Assembly (NCBI RefSeq): GCF_029338375.1
Contig: NZ_CP119804.1
Coordinates: forward strand, 2,190,955 to 2,254,954
Direction: 5' to 3'
DNA length: 64,000 nt
From: Halorussus lipolyticus
GTDB taxonomy: Archaea; Halobacteriota; Halobacteria; Halobacteriales; Haladaptataceae
How positions within the stretch are numbered: the first letter of the stretch is position 1; each line of letters begins with the position of its first letter. Both the position numbers and the translations under genes were made by a program. The notes under the pieces are model-generated. The model worked only from the letters and a program-made list of their open reading frames with translations, was not told the DNA's origin and ran no database searches. Shown piece after piece: positions 16,616 through 25,464 of the stretch.

Positions 16616-18598
16616 ATGGAATGGCGTGACGCCGAACGGGCGTACGAAGACGAGGTGGTCGGTCGGTCCACGATACCGCGACTGTTCGAGGAGAGCGCGG
16701 CCCGCCACGAGAACCGGCCGGCCCAGCAGTACAAGGGCGGCGTCTACGACCGGTCGCTCGCGGGGTCGGCGTTCGTCCCGGCGGCCGACGGCCAGTTTCG
16801 GGCGCTGTCGTACACCGAGATGCGCGACATCGTTCGGTCGCTTTCGGCCGGGTTCCGCGAGTTGGGCGTCGAGGCCGACGACCGCGTGGGTATCTTCGCC
16901 GACACCCGGATGGAGTGGGCGCAGGCGGACTTCGGCCTGCTGTCAGCGGGCGCGGTCGTAACGACGGTCTACCGCGGGTCGTCGCCGAATCAGGTCGAGT
17001 ATCTGCTGGGCGACCCCGACGCCGACGGCGTGGTGGTGGAGAGCGCCGAACTGCTCGATAGGGTGGTGTCGGTACAGGACTCGCTCGACCTCGAATTCGC
17101 GGTCGTGATGGACGAACTCGGCGGAGAAGGCGAGGCGACTGCCGCCGACGCCGACTTCGAGGTCCTGACGCTCGGCGAACTCTACGAGCGCGGGAGCGAG
17201 GCCTTCGACCGCGAGGCGTACGAGTCGTGGCTCGACGCCCGCGACCCGGAGGACTTGGCGACGCTCATCTACACCTCGGGCACCACCGGGCAACCCAAGG
17301 GCGTCAGACTGACACACTGGAACTTCCGGTCGAACGTCAACCAGTGCTACAAGCGGTTCGGTCCTCGGCCCGACAAGGGCGACCTGCCGACCATCAGCGA
17401 GGAGTCCAGCACCGTCTCGTTCCTCCCCCTCGCCCACGTCTTCGAGCGCCTCGCGGGCCACTTCCTGATGTTCGCGGCCGGTGCGACCGTGGCCTACGCC
17501 GAAAATCCCGAGACGATTCAGGAGGACTTCCAGCAGGTCCAACCGACGACGGGAACCAGCGTGCCGCGAGTCTACGAACGGATGTACGACGCCATCCGCG
17601 AGCAGGCCGAGTCGTCGCCGGTCTCCGAACGCCTGTTCGAGTGGGCCACCGAGGTCGGCCGGGAGTACTTCGAGGCCGAGAGTCCGGGGGCGGCGCTCCG
17701 GGCCAAGCGCGCCGTCGCCGACAAACTCGTCTTCCGGAAGGTCCGCGACGGACTCGGGGGCAACATCGACTTCTTCATCTCGGGCGGCGGGAGCCTCTCG
17801 GCCGACCTCTGTGCGCTCTATCACGGGATGGGCCTGCCGATTCTGGAGGGCTACGGCCTGACCGAAACCTCGCCCGTCATCTCGGTCAATCCGCCCGAGG
17901 AGCCGAAAGTCGGCACCATCGGCCCGCCGGTCACGGACGCCGAGGTCAGAGTCGATAGCTCGACCGTCTCGCAGGAAATCTTCGACGACACCGAGGGCGA
18001 AGTCGGCGAACTCCTCGTGCGGGGACCCCAAGTGACCGACGGCTACTGGGAGATGCCCGACGAGACCGAACAGGCGTTCACCGAGGAGGACGGCAAGCGG
18101 TGGTTCCGGACCGGCGACATCGTGGAACTCCGGCCCGACGGCTACATCGCGTTCGAGGAGCGCGCCAAGGAGTTGTTGGTCCTCTCGACCGGGAAGAACG
18201 TCGCGCCCGGACCCATCGAGGACGCCTTCGCCGCCAGCAACCTTGTCGAGCAGGTCGTCGTGGTCGGCGATGGCCACAAGTTTGTCTCGGCGCTCGTGGT
18301 CCCGAACTTCGAGGAAGTCCGCAAGCGCGCCGACCGGGAGGGCATCGACCTGCCCGACGGTAATCGGGAACTCACCAACCACGAGACGGTCCGGGAGTGG
18401 ATGGACGAGGAAGTCGCGGAAGTCAACCAGCGATTCGAGTCCCACGAGAAAATCAAGCAGTTCCGGGTTGTCGGCGAGAAGTTCACCGAGGACAACAATT
18501 TGCTTACTCCGACGATGAAAAAGAAGCGTCGGAACATTCTCGACCGATTCGCCGACCAGATAGACGAGATTTACGAGCGGGAGTACGAGACCGCGTAG
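16616..18598 (+). CDS. long-chain acyl-CoA synthetase (AMP-forming)
   Basis: Adenylate-forming ligase of 660 residues, activating fatty acids as CoA thioesters. The P-loop-like motif TLIYTSGTTGQPKG is near residue 216, the A-box EGYGLTETSPV near residue 412, and the hinge region GDIVELRPDGYIAFEERAKE near 500. The length and the insert in the N-domain match the FadD15/ACSL-like group rather than acetyl-CoA synthetase. A thiolase at 24 kb could act in the same beta-oxidation route, though they are not adjacent. It converges on the methyltransferase gene. Confidence 0.88.
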   Translation: MEWRDAERAYEDEVVGRSTIPRLFEESAARHENRPAQQYKGGVYDRSLAGSAFVPAADGQFRALSYTEMRDIVRSLSAGFRELGVEADDRVGIFADTRMEWAQADFGLLSAGAVVTTVYRGSSPNQVEYLLGDPDADGVVVESAELLDRVVSVQDSLDLEFAVVMDELGGEGEATAADADFEVLTLGELYERGSEAFDREAYESWLDARDPEDLATLIYTSGTTGQPKGVRLTHWNFRSNVNQCYKRFGPRPDKGDLPTISEESSTVSFLPLAHVFERLAGHFLMFAAGATVAYAENPETIQEDFQQVQPTTGTSVPRVYERMYDAIREQAESSPVSERLFEWATEVGREYFEAESPGAALRAKRAVADKLVFRKVRDGLGGNIDFFISGGGSLSADLCALYHGMGLPILEGYGLTETSPVISVNPPEEPKVGTIGPPVTDAEVRVDSSTVSQEIFDDTEGEVGELLVRGPQVTDGYWEMPDETEQAFTEEDGKRWFRTGDIVELRPDGYIAFEERAKELLVLSTGKNVAPGPIEDAFAASNLVEQVVVVGDGHKFVSALVVPNFEEVRKRADREGIDLPDGNRELTNHETVREWMDEEVAEVNQRFESHEKIKQFRVVGEKFTEDNNLLTPTMKKKRRNILDRFADQIDEIYEREYETA

Positions 18599-18615
18599 TC
18601 GGTCGGCCACCGGCG

Positions 18616-20856
18616 CTAATTTCGGGCGACTAGATTCTCCACGAGACTGTCGATTTCGGCCTGCACGGCTTCCAACTCGGGAATCGTCTGCTTGTTGTAG
18701 GCCCGTTTCGAGGTGTCGGTGTGTTCGGGGACGATTTCGTGGGCCTGCATCGAGAGGTCGGCGAGTCGGCGCTGGCGTTCCGACTCCTCCCATTCGGGGA
18801 GTTCGAGGCGCGAGACCACCGTCTTCGAGAGGCTGGCTTTCCCCTCGGAGGCCACGCCGTCGAGCGACCGCTGGTAGACCGCCGAGTTCAGCAGGGCGCA
18901 GAGGAAGTGGGCCTCGGCCTCCGAGTCGGTGCCGACGAACATGCAGTGGTCGCCGGGGACGACCTGTTTCTCGCCCAAATCGTCGTCCTCGACGGTCGAG
19001 ACGACCGCGAAGTGAGGCTTGAACCCGAGTCGGCACCACACCACCTTGTAGTCGCGCCACGTGTACTCGCCGAGACCGAAGACGTTGTAGAACGGTCCCT
19101 TGTCGAGCCACGACGACGACCGGTCTTCGAGGGCCTCGCGGTGGTTTTCGAGGTACTGGTAGGTTTTCGGGTACTGATTCTGCAACTCCCGTTCGTTGTC
19201 GTCGTTTGCCTTCCGGAGGGGCACCAGTCTGCGGTCGTGACCGAACAGGCCGTACTTGACGATGTGGCGCGACTTGAGGTAGGGAAAAATCAGGTCGTCT
19301 TCGAGGTCGGCCACCTCGTCGCGGGCAATCGAGAACACGTCTTGGGCGTCGTCTTTCACGCCGTGGCGAATCTCGTGGGCGCACTCCCCGAGAGCGGCGC
19401 GTTCGGCGTCCTCGCGTATCCACGCCGAGGAGCCATCGTCGCTGTCCACCGGGACCACGCCGACCGCCTCGGTGGCGAGGGTGTCGCGCATGGCCTCGGC
19501 GGTGGCGAAGTCGGCGGTGTCTCCTCGGGTGGTCCACGACATTGCATCGACCGGAAAGGAGTTCTCGGCGTCGGCCCGGAGCGCGTAAATCGCGGCGTTC
19601 GCGCCGACCTGCTCGCCGAAGGGCCGGAGGTGATTGAAGTCGTGAATCGTCTCGAGGGCGAGCGACCGGTCGCCGACTTCGAGCGTCCGGAGGAGTTTCC
19701 CTGCGGGACCCTTGGTCACGTCGCGCTTGAGGACGAAACTCGCTTTGCCCTCCTCGGTCAGGTAGCGGTCGATGCAGACCCAGACGAAGGGCAGGGAGAT
19801 GTCGTCGTTGGCGTGGCCGAGTCGGGAGTCCAATCCCTCGTGGGGGAGGAGGTTCATGTCGTCGTCCTCGGCGTAGGTCTCGCGCCACCGGGATTTGACG
19901 GTCTCCGAGAGGCGACTCCACGGAATCCACGGCGGGTTCCCGACGAGGTAGTCGGCGGTCGGGTCGAAGGTCCCGCCCGCGAAGGAGATGGGGTCGTCGT
20001 GGGCCAGTCCGAGCGCGTCGGTGAGAAACACCGGGAGTTCCACGCGGTCGATGTCGGCGGCTTCGAGGGCGGGAGCCAGCGACAGCAGGTAGTTCAGTTT
20101 CGCGCTCTTGACCGCGACCGGGTTGAGGTCGATGCCGACCACCGAATCGGTGATTGCGTCCACGATTTGGGCGGCCGAGCGGTCGCCCCGCATCGCGGCG
20201 ATTTTTCGGTCGATGCAGACCGAGAGGAACACCCCCGACCCGCATCCGGGGTCGAGGAAGGTGGCTCGCTCGGGGCGGGCAACGTCAAGGGCGTCCACCG
20301 CGAGTTCGGCGACGCCGCGAGGAGTGTAGTACTCGCCGAGGGCCAGTCGGAGTTCGCGCGAGACGACGCTCTCGTAGAGAGTCCGGAGGAAATCGGTGCC
20401 TGCTGTCCGGAGGTCGGCCGCGGTGAGTTCGTCGGGGAGCGGGTCGGCGAGGTCTGCTGTATCGGCCACCCGAGCGTGCAACTCCCGAAAGCCGAACCGC
20501 AGGGCGTCGGTGTTCGCGTTGGTCTCCCGGTTGGCGAGCGCGAAATCGAACTCGCGTTCGGCGAACGCGACGAGTCGGTCCACGACGAAATCGTAGTAGA
20601 GCGCGTCCACGAACAGCAGATTCCGCGGATTTTCGGCGTCCACGTCGGCGAGAACCTCGCCGTGGCTTGTCTCGAAGAACCGCTCCCACTCGTCGCGGAC
20701 CGCCCCGAATCGCGCGTCGGCCGCCAGCAGGTCGCGCGCAGTCTCTGTGTAGGCCTCGTAGGTCGCGCTCCCGCGGCCCAACTCCTCGAAGGCGTCGTTC
20801 TCGTCGAAGACGCGGCGCTCGTCGCGCTGACGCCCGAAATTCCCGCGGTCGCTCAT
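18616..20856 (-). CDS. solitary Eco57I-type DNA adenine methyltransferase
   Basis: Large N6-adenine methyltransferase of 746 residues. The N-terminal 170 residues are helical. GEYYTPR (174-180) is the entry motif of type I/IIG methylases. Motif I LDPGCGSGVF (201-210) binds SAM, and NPPW (307-310) is catalytic motif IV. A long target-recognition-like C-terminal half follows (about 330-746). No PD-(D/E)xK nuclease motif is evident at the N-terminus, and no restriction subunit, BREX or DISARM gene lies nearby. It may be an orphan modification enzyme or a type IIG fragment. Confidence 0.8.
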   Translation of the reverse strand: MSDRGNFGRQRDERRVFDENDAFEELGRGSATYEAYTETARDLLAADARFGAVRDEWERFFETSHGEVLADVDAENPRNLLFVDALYYDFVVDRLVAFAEREFDFALANRETNANTDALRFGFRELHARVADTADLADPLPDELTAADLRTAGTDFLRTLYESVVSRELRLALGEYYTPRGVAELAVDALDVARPERATFLDPGCGSGVFLSVCIDRKIAAMRGDRSAAQIVDAITDSVVGIDLNPVAVKSAKLNYLLSLAPALEAADIDRVELPVFLTDALGLAHDDPISFAGGTFDPTADYLVGNPPWIPWSRLSETVKSRWRETYAEDDDMNLLPHEGLDSRLGHANDDISLPFVWVCIDRYLTEEGKASFVLKRDVTKGPAGKLLRTLEVGDRSLALETIHDFNHLRPFGEQVGANAAIYALRADAENSFPVDAMSWTTRGDTADFATAEAMRDTLATEAVGVVPVDSDDGSSAWIREDAERAALGECAHEIRHGVKDDAQDVFSIARDEVADLEDDLIFPYLKSRHIVKYGLFGHDRRLVPLRKANDDNERELQNQYPKTYQYLENHREALEDRSSSWLDKGPFYNVFGLGEYTWRDYKVVWCRLGFKPHFAVVSTVEDDDLGEKQVVPGDHCMFVGTDSEAEAHFLCALLNSAVYQRSLDGVASEGKASLSKTVVSRLELPEWEESERQRRLADLSMQAHEIVPEHTDTSKRAYNKQTIPELEAVQAEIDSLVENLVARN

Positions 20857-20985
20857 GCTGGCTGTAACGGTGGGTCGGTCGGGTTATTTAAGTGCCGGTT
20901 CGGTCCTTCAGCATAAATCCACGCAAACCCTGTTCTCCGGACGGTACCGACCAGTTTAAACCCCCATCTCCACTTTACACCGATA

Positions 20986-20991
20986 GGAGGT
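20986..20991 (+). promoter_or_regulatory. strong Shine-Dalgarno before the antiporter GTG start
   Basis: AGGAGGT lies about 9 bases before the GTG at 21000, an unusually good match for a haloarchaeal gene. It decides the start against the longer frame from 20892. Confidence 0.6.
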
Positions 20992-20999
20992 TACACAGA

Positions 21000-22868
21000 G
21001 TGGCAGCCGGAAGTGGCGCAAGTCTCGTCCCGATAGTCGCCGCAATCATTGGCCTCGGTGTCGGAGCGCAGGTCTTAGCCGACCGCTTTCAAGTGCCCAG
21101 CGTGCTGTTTCTCATCTTCGCTGGTATCCTCGTCGGTCCAGAGGGGTTACAGGTCATCACCGCGGAGTCGTTCGGTGGCGCGCTGTCGGCCATCGTCGGC
21201 CTCTCGGTCGCCATCATCGTCTTCGAGGGCGCGTTTCACCTCACCATCGAGAAGTTGCGCGAGGCCCCCTCGGCGACGATCAAGCTCATCACCTTAGGTG
21301 CCGTCATCGCGCTGGTCGGGACCGCAGTCGTGGTCCGGTTCGCGCTGAACCAGCCGTGGGACGTGTCGATGCTCGTCGGGTCGCTACTGGTTGCGACCGG
21401 TCCGACGGTCATCACGCCGATTCTGGAGGTCGTCCCGGTCCGAGACCGGGTGGCCATCGCGCTCGAAACCGAGGGCGTCGTCAACGACGTGACCGCCGCG
21501 ATTCTGGCGGTCGTGACGTTCGAGGTCGTCGTCCTCGAAGACCCGACGGTCAACAAGGTCATCACCGACTTCGCCCGGCGACTCGGCATCGGCGTCTTCG
21601 TCGGCATCGTGGTCGCTGGGGTCGTCTGGTACCTGTTGCGGTACGTGGACCTTTCGCCGGCCAACGCGCCACAGAACGCCCGCCTCATCACGCTCGCCGG
21701 GGCACTCGTTGCGTTCGGCGGTGCGAACACGCTGGCCACCGAGGCCGGCATCGCGGCGGTTGCGACCTCGGGCATTCTTCTCGGAAACGCGGACCTGCCC
21801 TACAAGGACGACATCGAGGCGTTCAAGGGCGACATCACCCTGCTGGTGCTGTCGTTCGTCTTCATCGCGCTGGCGGCGCTGTTGGAGTTCGAGGACCTGC
21901 TGGCGCTCGGCCTCGGCGGTCTGGCAGTCGTGGTCGCCGTCGCGGTCCTCATCCGACCGGTGGGCGTCCTGCTCTCGACGACCGGCGACCGCTACACCGT
22001 CGGCGAGCGATTCTTCATGAGCGCGGTCGGTCCGCGGGGTATCATCCCCGCGTCGGTCGCCACCCTGTTCGCGGTCCAACTGCAGAACGCCGGAATGAAC
22101 GCCGCCGCGAACGTACTGGTCGGGACCGTCTTCCTCGTCATCCTCGCAACCGTGGTGTTCGAGGGCGGATTCGCCCGACACATCGCCGAATATCTGGACG
22201 TGATACCAATGCGTGTACTCGTAATCGGAGGCGGGAAGGTGGGCCGTGCGCTCGCCGAACGCCTCGAAGACCGTGGTGAGAACGTGGTCATCATCGAGAA
22301 GACCACCGAGATGGTAGAGCTAGCCCGCAACGAGGGCTTCACTGTTCACAAAGGCGACGGGACCGATACCGAGGTCCTGCGAAAAGCCGGCGCTGACAAC
22401 GCCAAAATCGTCGTGGCCGCGACCGGCGACGACGACGCCAACCTGCTTGTCTCGCAACTCGCCGACTCGAAGTTCGACGCCGAGACCATCATCGCACGGG
22501 CCAACAACCCCGACAACGTGGACGCCTTCGAGGACCTCGGCGTTCGGACTATCTCCTCGTCGATGGCGACGGCGTGGGCCATCGACAACGTTATCGAACG
22601 CCCGGCGCTCTCGAACTGGATGACCGAACTCGGCCGGTCCGGCGACGTGCAGGAAATCGAGGTCACGGCCGAGGACCTCGTGGGCAAGACCATCGAGGAG
22701 TTAGACACCGAACTCCCGAACGGCGTCCTCATCGCGCTGGTCGGCCGGGACGGCGACACCGAGGTCCCCGAGGAGGACTTCACCCTCCAGCACGGCGACC
22801 ACATCACCTTCCTCGGCCGGAAGGAGGCCGTCCGGCAGGCCATCAGTCGGTGCCACCCGCGGGCCTGA
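21000..22868 (+). CDS. cation:proton antiporter fused to a TrkA regulatory domain
   Basis: Membrane protein of 622 residues. The first 390 form a CPA1-type antiporter with about 12 helices (GVGAQVLADRF, VATGPTVITPIL, ETEGVVNDVTAA with the acidic pair). From residue 404 a TrkA-N Rossmann domain begins (MRVLVIGGGKVGRALAERL), followed by a TrkA-C/RCK_C domain with EIEVTAEDLVGKTI. The fusion should let nucleotide or ion binding gate Na+ or K+/H+ exchange. The GTG start has a good ribosome binding site. Confidence 0.9.
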   Translation: MAAGSGASLVPIVAAIIGLGVGAQVLADRFQVPSVLFLIFAGILVGPEGLQVITAESFGGALSAIVGLSVAIIVFEGAFHLTIEKLREAPSATIKLITLGAVIALVGTAVVVRFALNQPWDVSMLVGSLLVATGPTVITPILEVVPVRDRVAIALETEGVVNDVTAAILAVVTFEVVVLEDPTVNKVITDFARRLGIGVFVGIVVAGVVWYLLRYVDLSPANAPQNARLITLAGALVAFGGANTLATEAGIAAVATSGILLGNADLPYKDDIEAFKGDITLLVLSFVFIALAALLEFEDLLALGLGGLAVVVAVAVLIRPVGVLLSTTGDRYTVGERFFMSAVGPRGIIPASVATLFAVQLQNAGMNAAANVLVGTVFLVILATVVFEGGFARHIAEYLDVIPMRVLVIGGGKVGRALAERLEDRGENVVIIEKTTEMVELARNEGFTVHKGDGTDTEVLRKAGADNAKIVVAATGDDDANLLVSQLADSKFDAETIIARANNPDNVDAFEDLGVRTISSSMATAWAIDNVIERPALSNWMTELGRSGDVQEIEVTAEDLVGKTIEELDTELPNGVLIALVGRDGDTEVPEEDFTLQHGDHITFLGRKEAVRQAISRCHPRA

Positions 22869-23022
22869 CGACGGGGACTCCTCGGACCCGCCGGGTCGGT
22901 TGAACCGAAACCACTTCGTGGACCTTTTTAAAGCCCGTGTACAGCCCCGGTCCACGAAGCACGGGTGCCGAGCGACCGCAGGAGAAAACTTTATTGAGTC
23001 TGTGGGCGGATTTTCACCCCCT
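22869..23022 (+). promoter_or_regulatory. probable CRISPR leader
   Basis: The 154 bases before the first repeat contain two TATA candidates, CTTTTTAAAGC (22922-22932) and ACTTTATTGAG (22989-22999). The second is about 27 bases before the first repeat. The leader side is inferred because the degenerate repeat is at the opposite end and the handle-like ATTGAAAC is at the 3' end of each repeat. Confidence 0.55.
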
Positions 23023-23660
23023 GTCACAGAACCCAGAAAACCCACATCGGGATTGAAACGCGAGAGGCCGAGACAGATACCGAACCCCCATGTCACAGAA
23101 CCCAGAAAACCCACATCGGGATTGAAACGTGTGACGCGGTGGGTCGGAAGGTTGGCCTTCGGGTTGTCGCAGAACCCAGAAAACCCACATCGGGATTGAA
23201 ACTCTCCGGCCTCGACGGCACGCTCCACGTCATCGAGGCGGTGTCGCAGAACCCAGAAAACCCACATCGGGATTGAAACGACCTAATCAACTCCCAATCC
23301 CCGGATTGACCGTTGTCGCAGAACCCAGAAAACCCACATCGGGATTGAAACTCCGGCCAGATAACCGTCGGGAGTGGGCCGACAAGTATGTCGCAGAACC
23401 CAGAAAACCCACATCGGGATTGAAACGAAAACAATCGAAGCGGTAGACATGACGCCCGACGGCGGTCGCAGAACCCAGAAAACCCACATCGGGATTGAAA
23501 CCAATGACCGGGACTCCACGAGTAGCCGGGCGGACAGTCGCCCTGCTGTGTCGCAGAACCCAGAAAACCCACATCGGGATTGAAACTTGTCCGGGTCCTC
23601 GGTGTCGCCCCGGCCGAACGAGAGTCGCAGAACCCAGAAAACCCACACCGGAATTGAAAC
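23023..23660 (+). CRISPR. CRISPR array, 9 repeats and 8 spacers, no adjacent cas genes
   Basis: Repeats of 37 bases start at 23023, 23092, 23166, 23243, 23315, 23390, 23465, 23550 and 23624. They begin GTCGCAGAACCCAGAAAACC and end CGGGATTGAAAC. Spacers are 32, 37, 40, 35, 38, 38, 48 and 37 bases. Repeats 1 and 2 share A instead of G at position 4. The last repeat has two changes (CACACCGGAATTG), as expected at the distal end. The 3' ATTGAAAC matches the 8-base crRNA handle of type I-B, I-D and III systems. The flanking genes are an antiporter and a thiolase, so any cas machinery must be elsewhere. Confidence 0.97.
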
Positions 23661-23687
23661 AAAAACCGCAACCGCACCGGTCTTGCT

Positions 23688-24833
23688 CTATCGCTCGAAG
23701 GTAATCGCCGCACCCTGTCCGAAACCGACGCAGAGCGTGGCGAGGCCCTTCTCGGCGTCGCGCTTCTGCATCTCGTTGACCAGCGTGACGGGGAGTCGAG
23801 CGCCGGAGGCCCCGAGCGGGTGGCCGATGGCGATTGCACCGCCGTTGACGTTGAACTTCTCGTCCGGGACGCCGAGTTCGTTCTTGGCGTAGACGGTCTG
23901 GCTTGCGAACGCCTCGTTGAGTTCCACGAGGTCGAACTCCTCAATGGACTCGCCGGTGCGTTCGAGCAGGCCCTCGGTCGCCGGAACCGGACCGATACCC
24001 ATCACGCTCGGGTCCACTCCGGCGACGTTGTTGTCGCCGACTTCGGCCATGATGTCGAGGCCGTGGTCCTCGGCGAACGCCTTGCTCGTGACCAGCGTGG
24101 CGGCCGCGCCGTCTGCGATGCCGCTGGAGTTACCCGCTGTGACCGTCCCGTCGCCGACGAACACCGAGGGGAGGCCCGCGAGGGTCTCTACGTCGGTACC
24201 GGGCCGGATGCCCTCGTCCGTCTCCACGACGCCCTCGTCGGTCTCGATGGGGACGATTTCGTCGTCGAAGCGCCCCGACTCGGTAGCCTCGGCGGCGCGG
24301 TGGTGACTCCGCGCGGCGTACTCGTCTTGGGCCTCCCTGCTGACTTCGTACTCCTCGGCGACCTTCTCGGCGGTCATCCCCATCTGGAGGCCGGGGAGGT
24401 TGTACTCCTCGGACATCCGCGGGTGGATGGACCGGCCCTGATAGCCGCCGCCCATCGGCACGCGGGACATGTTCTCGACGCCGCCCGCGATGATGACGTC
24501 TCGCTGGCCCGCCCGGATGGCGTCACTCGCGCTGATGACCGCCTGCATCGAGGAGGCACACCACCGGTTAATCGAAGCGGCGGGGACCTCCTCGCCGAGG
24601 TCCGACAGCAGAGCGATGACGCGCGCCACGTTGTTGTCCTGCTCGTCGCGCTGTTGTGCGACGCCCCACATCAGGTCGTCCACGTGGTTGCCGGTGAGAC
24701 CCGTCTCGTCCAAGATGGTGTCGATGAGCGGAATCGAGAGGTCCTCGCTTCGGGTATCGGCGAACGCGCCGTCCTGCTTGCCCTGCGGCGTTCGGATGGC
24801 CTTAGCGATGACTGGAGTGGTGTCGTCTCCCAT
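23688..24833 (-). CDS. acetyl-CoA C-acyltransferase (thiolase)
   Basis: Thiolase-family enzyme of 381 residues, last step of beta-oxidation or acetoacetyl-CoA formation. The nucleophilic Cys is C92 in NRWCASSMQA, the His lies in AIGHPLGASGAR near 338, and the second Cys in ATLCVGFGQGAA near 368. All catalytic residues are present. The ATG at 24831-24833 is preferred to the GTG two codons earlier. Its stop lies 27 bases from the last CRISPR repeat, so the array occupies the 3' side of this gene. Confidence 0.9.
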   Translation of the reverse strand: MGDDTTPVIAKAIRTPQGKQDGAFADTRSEDLSIPLIDTILDETGLTGNHVDDLMWGVAQQRDEQDNNVARVIALLSDLGEEVPAASINRWCASSMQAVISASDAIRAGQRDVIIAGGVENMSRVPMGGGYQGRSIHPRMSEEYNLPGLQMGMTAEKVAEEYEVSREAQDEYAARSHHRAAEATESGRFDDEIVPIETDEGVVETDEGIRPGTDVETLAGLPSVFVGDGTVTAGNSSGIADGAAATLVTSKAFAEDHGLDIMAEVGDNNVAGVDPSVMGIGPVPATEGLLERTGESIEEFDLVELNEAFASQTVYAKNELGVPDEKFNVNGGAIAIGHPLGASGARLPVTLVNEMQKRDAEKGLATLCVGFGQGAAITFER

Positions 24834-25088
24834 GCTCACTTGTCGTGCCTCTACGCTCTTAAATGACGGTAGAACTCGCGTCCCGTGGCGGGGAGTTTCC
24901 GTGAAGAATATCTACGTAATTCTTTAAGCAGTTTCGTTATTTTCTTCGTATTTGTTTTTATTTCTCTCTGCCAGTCGGTAGACGAGTCGTGTATCGGCTT
25001 GGCGGTCCGGTCGAGACGGACAAGTCGATGAACCGAGAGAGGAGAGAGGTGAGTCTGCTGGCAGGGAACGAACGCGGGTGTCGAGTGG
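24834..25088. other. AT-richer thiolase upstream region, no gene seen
   Basis: First part of the 631-base gap 24834-25464. It includes AATATCTACGTAATTCTTTAAGC, likely the thiolase promoter on the minus strand, then a C/T-rich stretch like the tails flanking the other copies of the dispersed element. Beyond the element, 25223-25464 holds AACTATT (25372-25378) and AATAGTT (25395-25401) as a 7-base inverted repeat upstream of the Agl23-like gene, and no supported frame. Confidence 0.4.
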
Positions 25089-25222
25089 AAGCTAGCTACT
25101 GCCGAAGCCGAGGCGTTTACCGCAACTGCACCGCTACCGCGAACCTCACACCTCCCCAACCTCGTCGGCCGCGCAGGGCGGCCGACTCCCTCGCGCGGCG
25201 CGACGCACGAGAGCGTCGCGCC
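25089..25222 (-). repeat. dispersed structured element, copy 3
   Basis: Minus-oriented. First hairpin GGCGCGACGC/GCGTCGCGCC and second GTCGGCCGC/GCGGCCGAC differ in sequence from the other copies but keep full pairing. GAGGTTGGGGAGGTGTGAGG and the terminal AGCTAGCTT are conserved. Confidence 0.75.
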
Positions 25223-25464
25223 ATCACACGCCGAACAGCGGCTTCGACAGTAGCGCACCCGTCAACGGTGGACTGAAACGGCGAGCGCCCGAAGACGAAC
25301 CCTCGTCCGAGAAAATGAACGCACCCATCCTCGACTCTCCGATGCACCGCGTATCGACGCGTTGGTCCAGAAACTATTTGTCCGAACCCACAGCAATAGT
25401 TCCATAATGATTTCCGCCGCCCGCGTCGCCCGCAGACCGACTCACCTCCATCGCTCGCCGACTC

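Noticed and set aside
16943..20245. 1100-codon minus-strand frame across the acyl-CoA synthetase and methyltransferase genes
   Set aside because: It is an Arg/Pro/Gly-rich shadow antisense to the acyl-CoA synthetase gene and in another frame of the methyltransferase gene, both of which have clear motifs. High-GC DNA keeps such frames open.
20956..22900. A separate trkA gene within the antiporter locus
   Set aside because: The antiporter and TrkA parts are in one uninterrupted frame, so it is a fusion rather than two genes; the ATG at 22209 is internal.
23093..23944. Minus-strand frames with repeated QSRCGFSGFCD or MWVFWVL units
   Set aside because: These are translations of the CRISPR repeats, not a repeat protein.
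24851..25258. 135-codon minus frame upstream of the thiolase
   Set aside because: It spans dispersed element copy 3 and the thiolase promoter; the sequence is basic and unlike haloarchaeal proteins.
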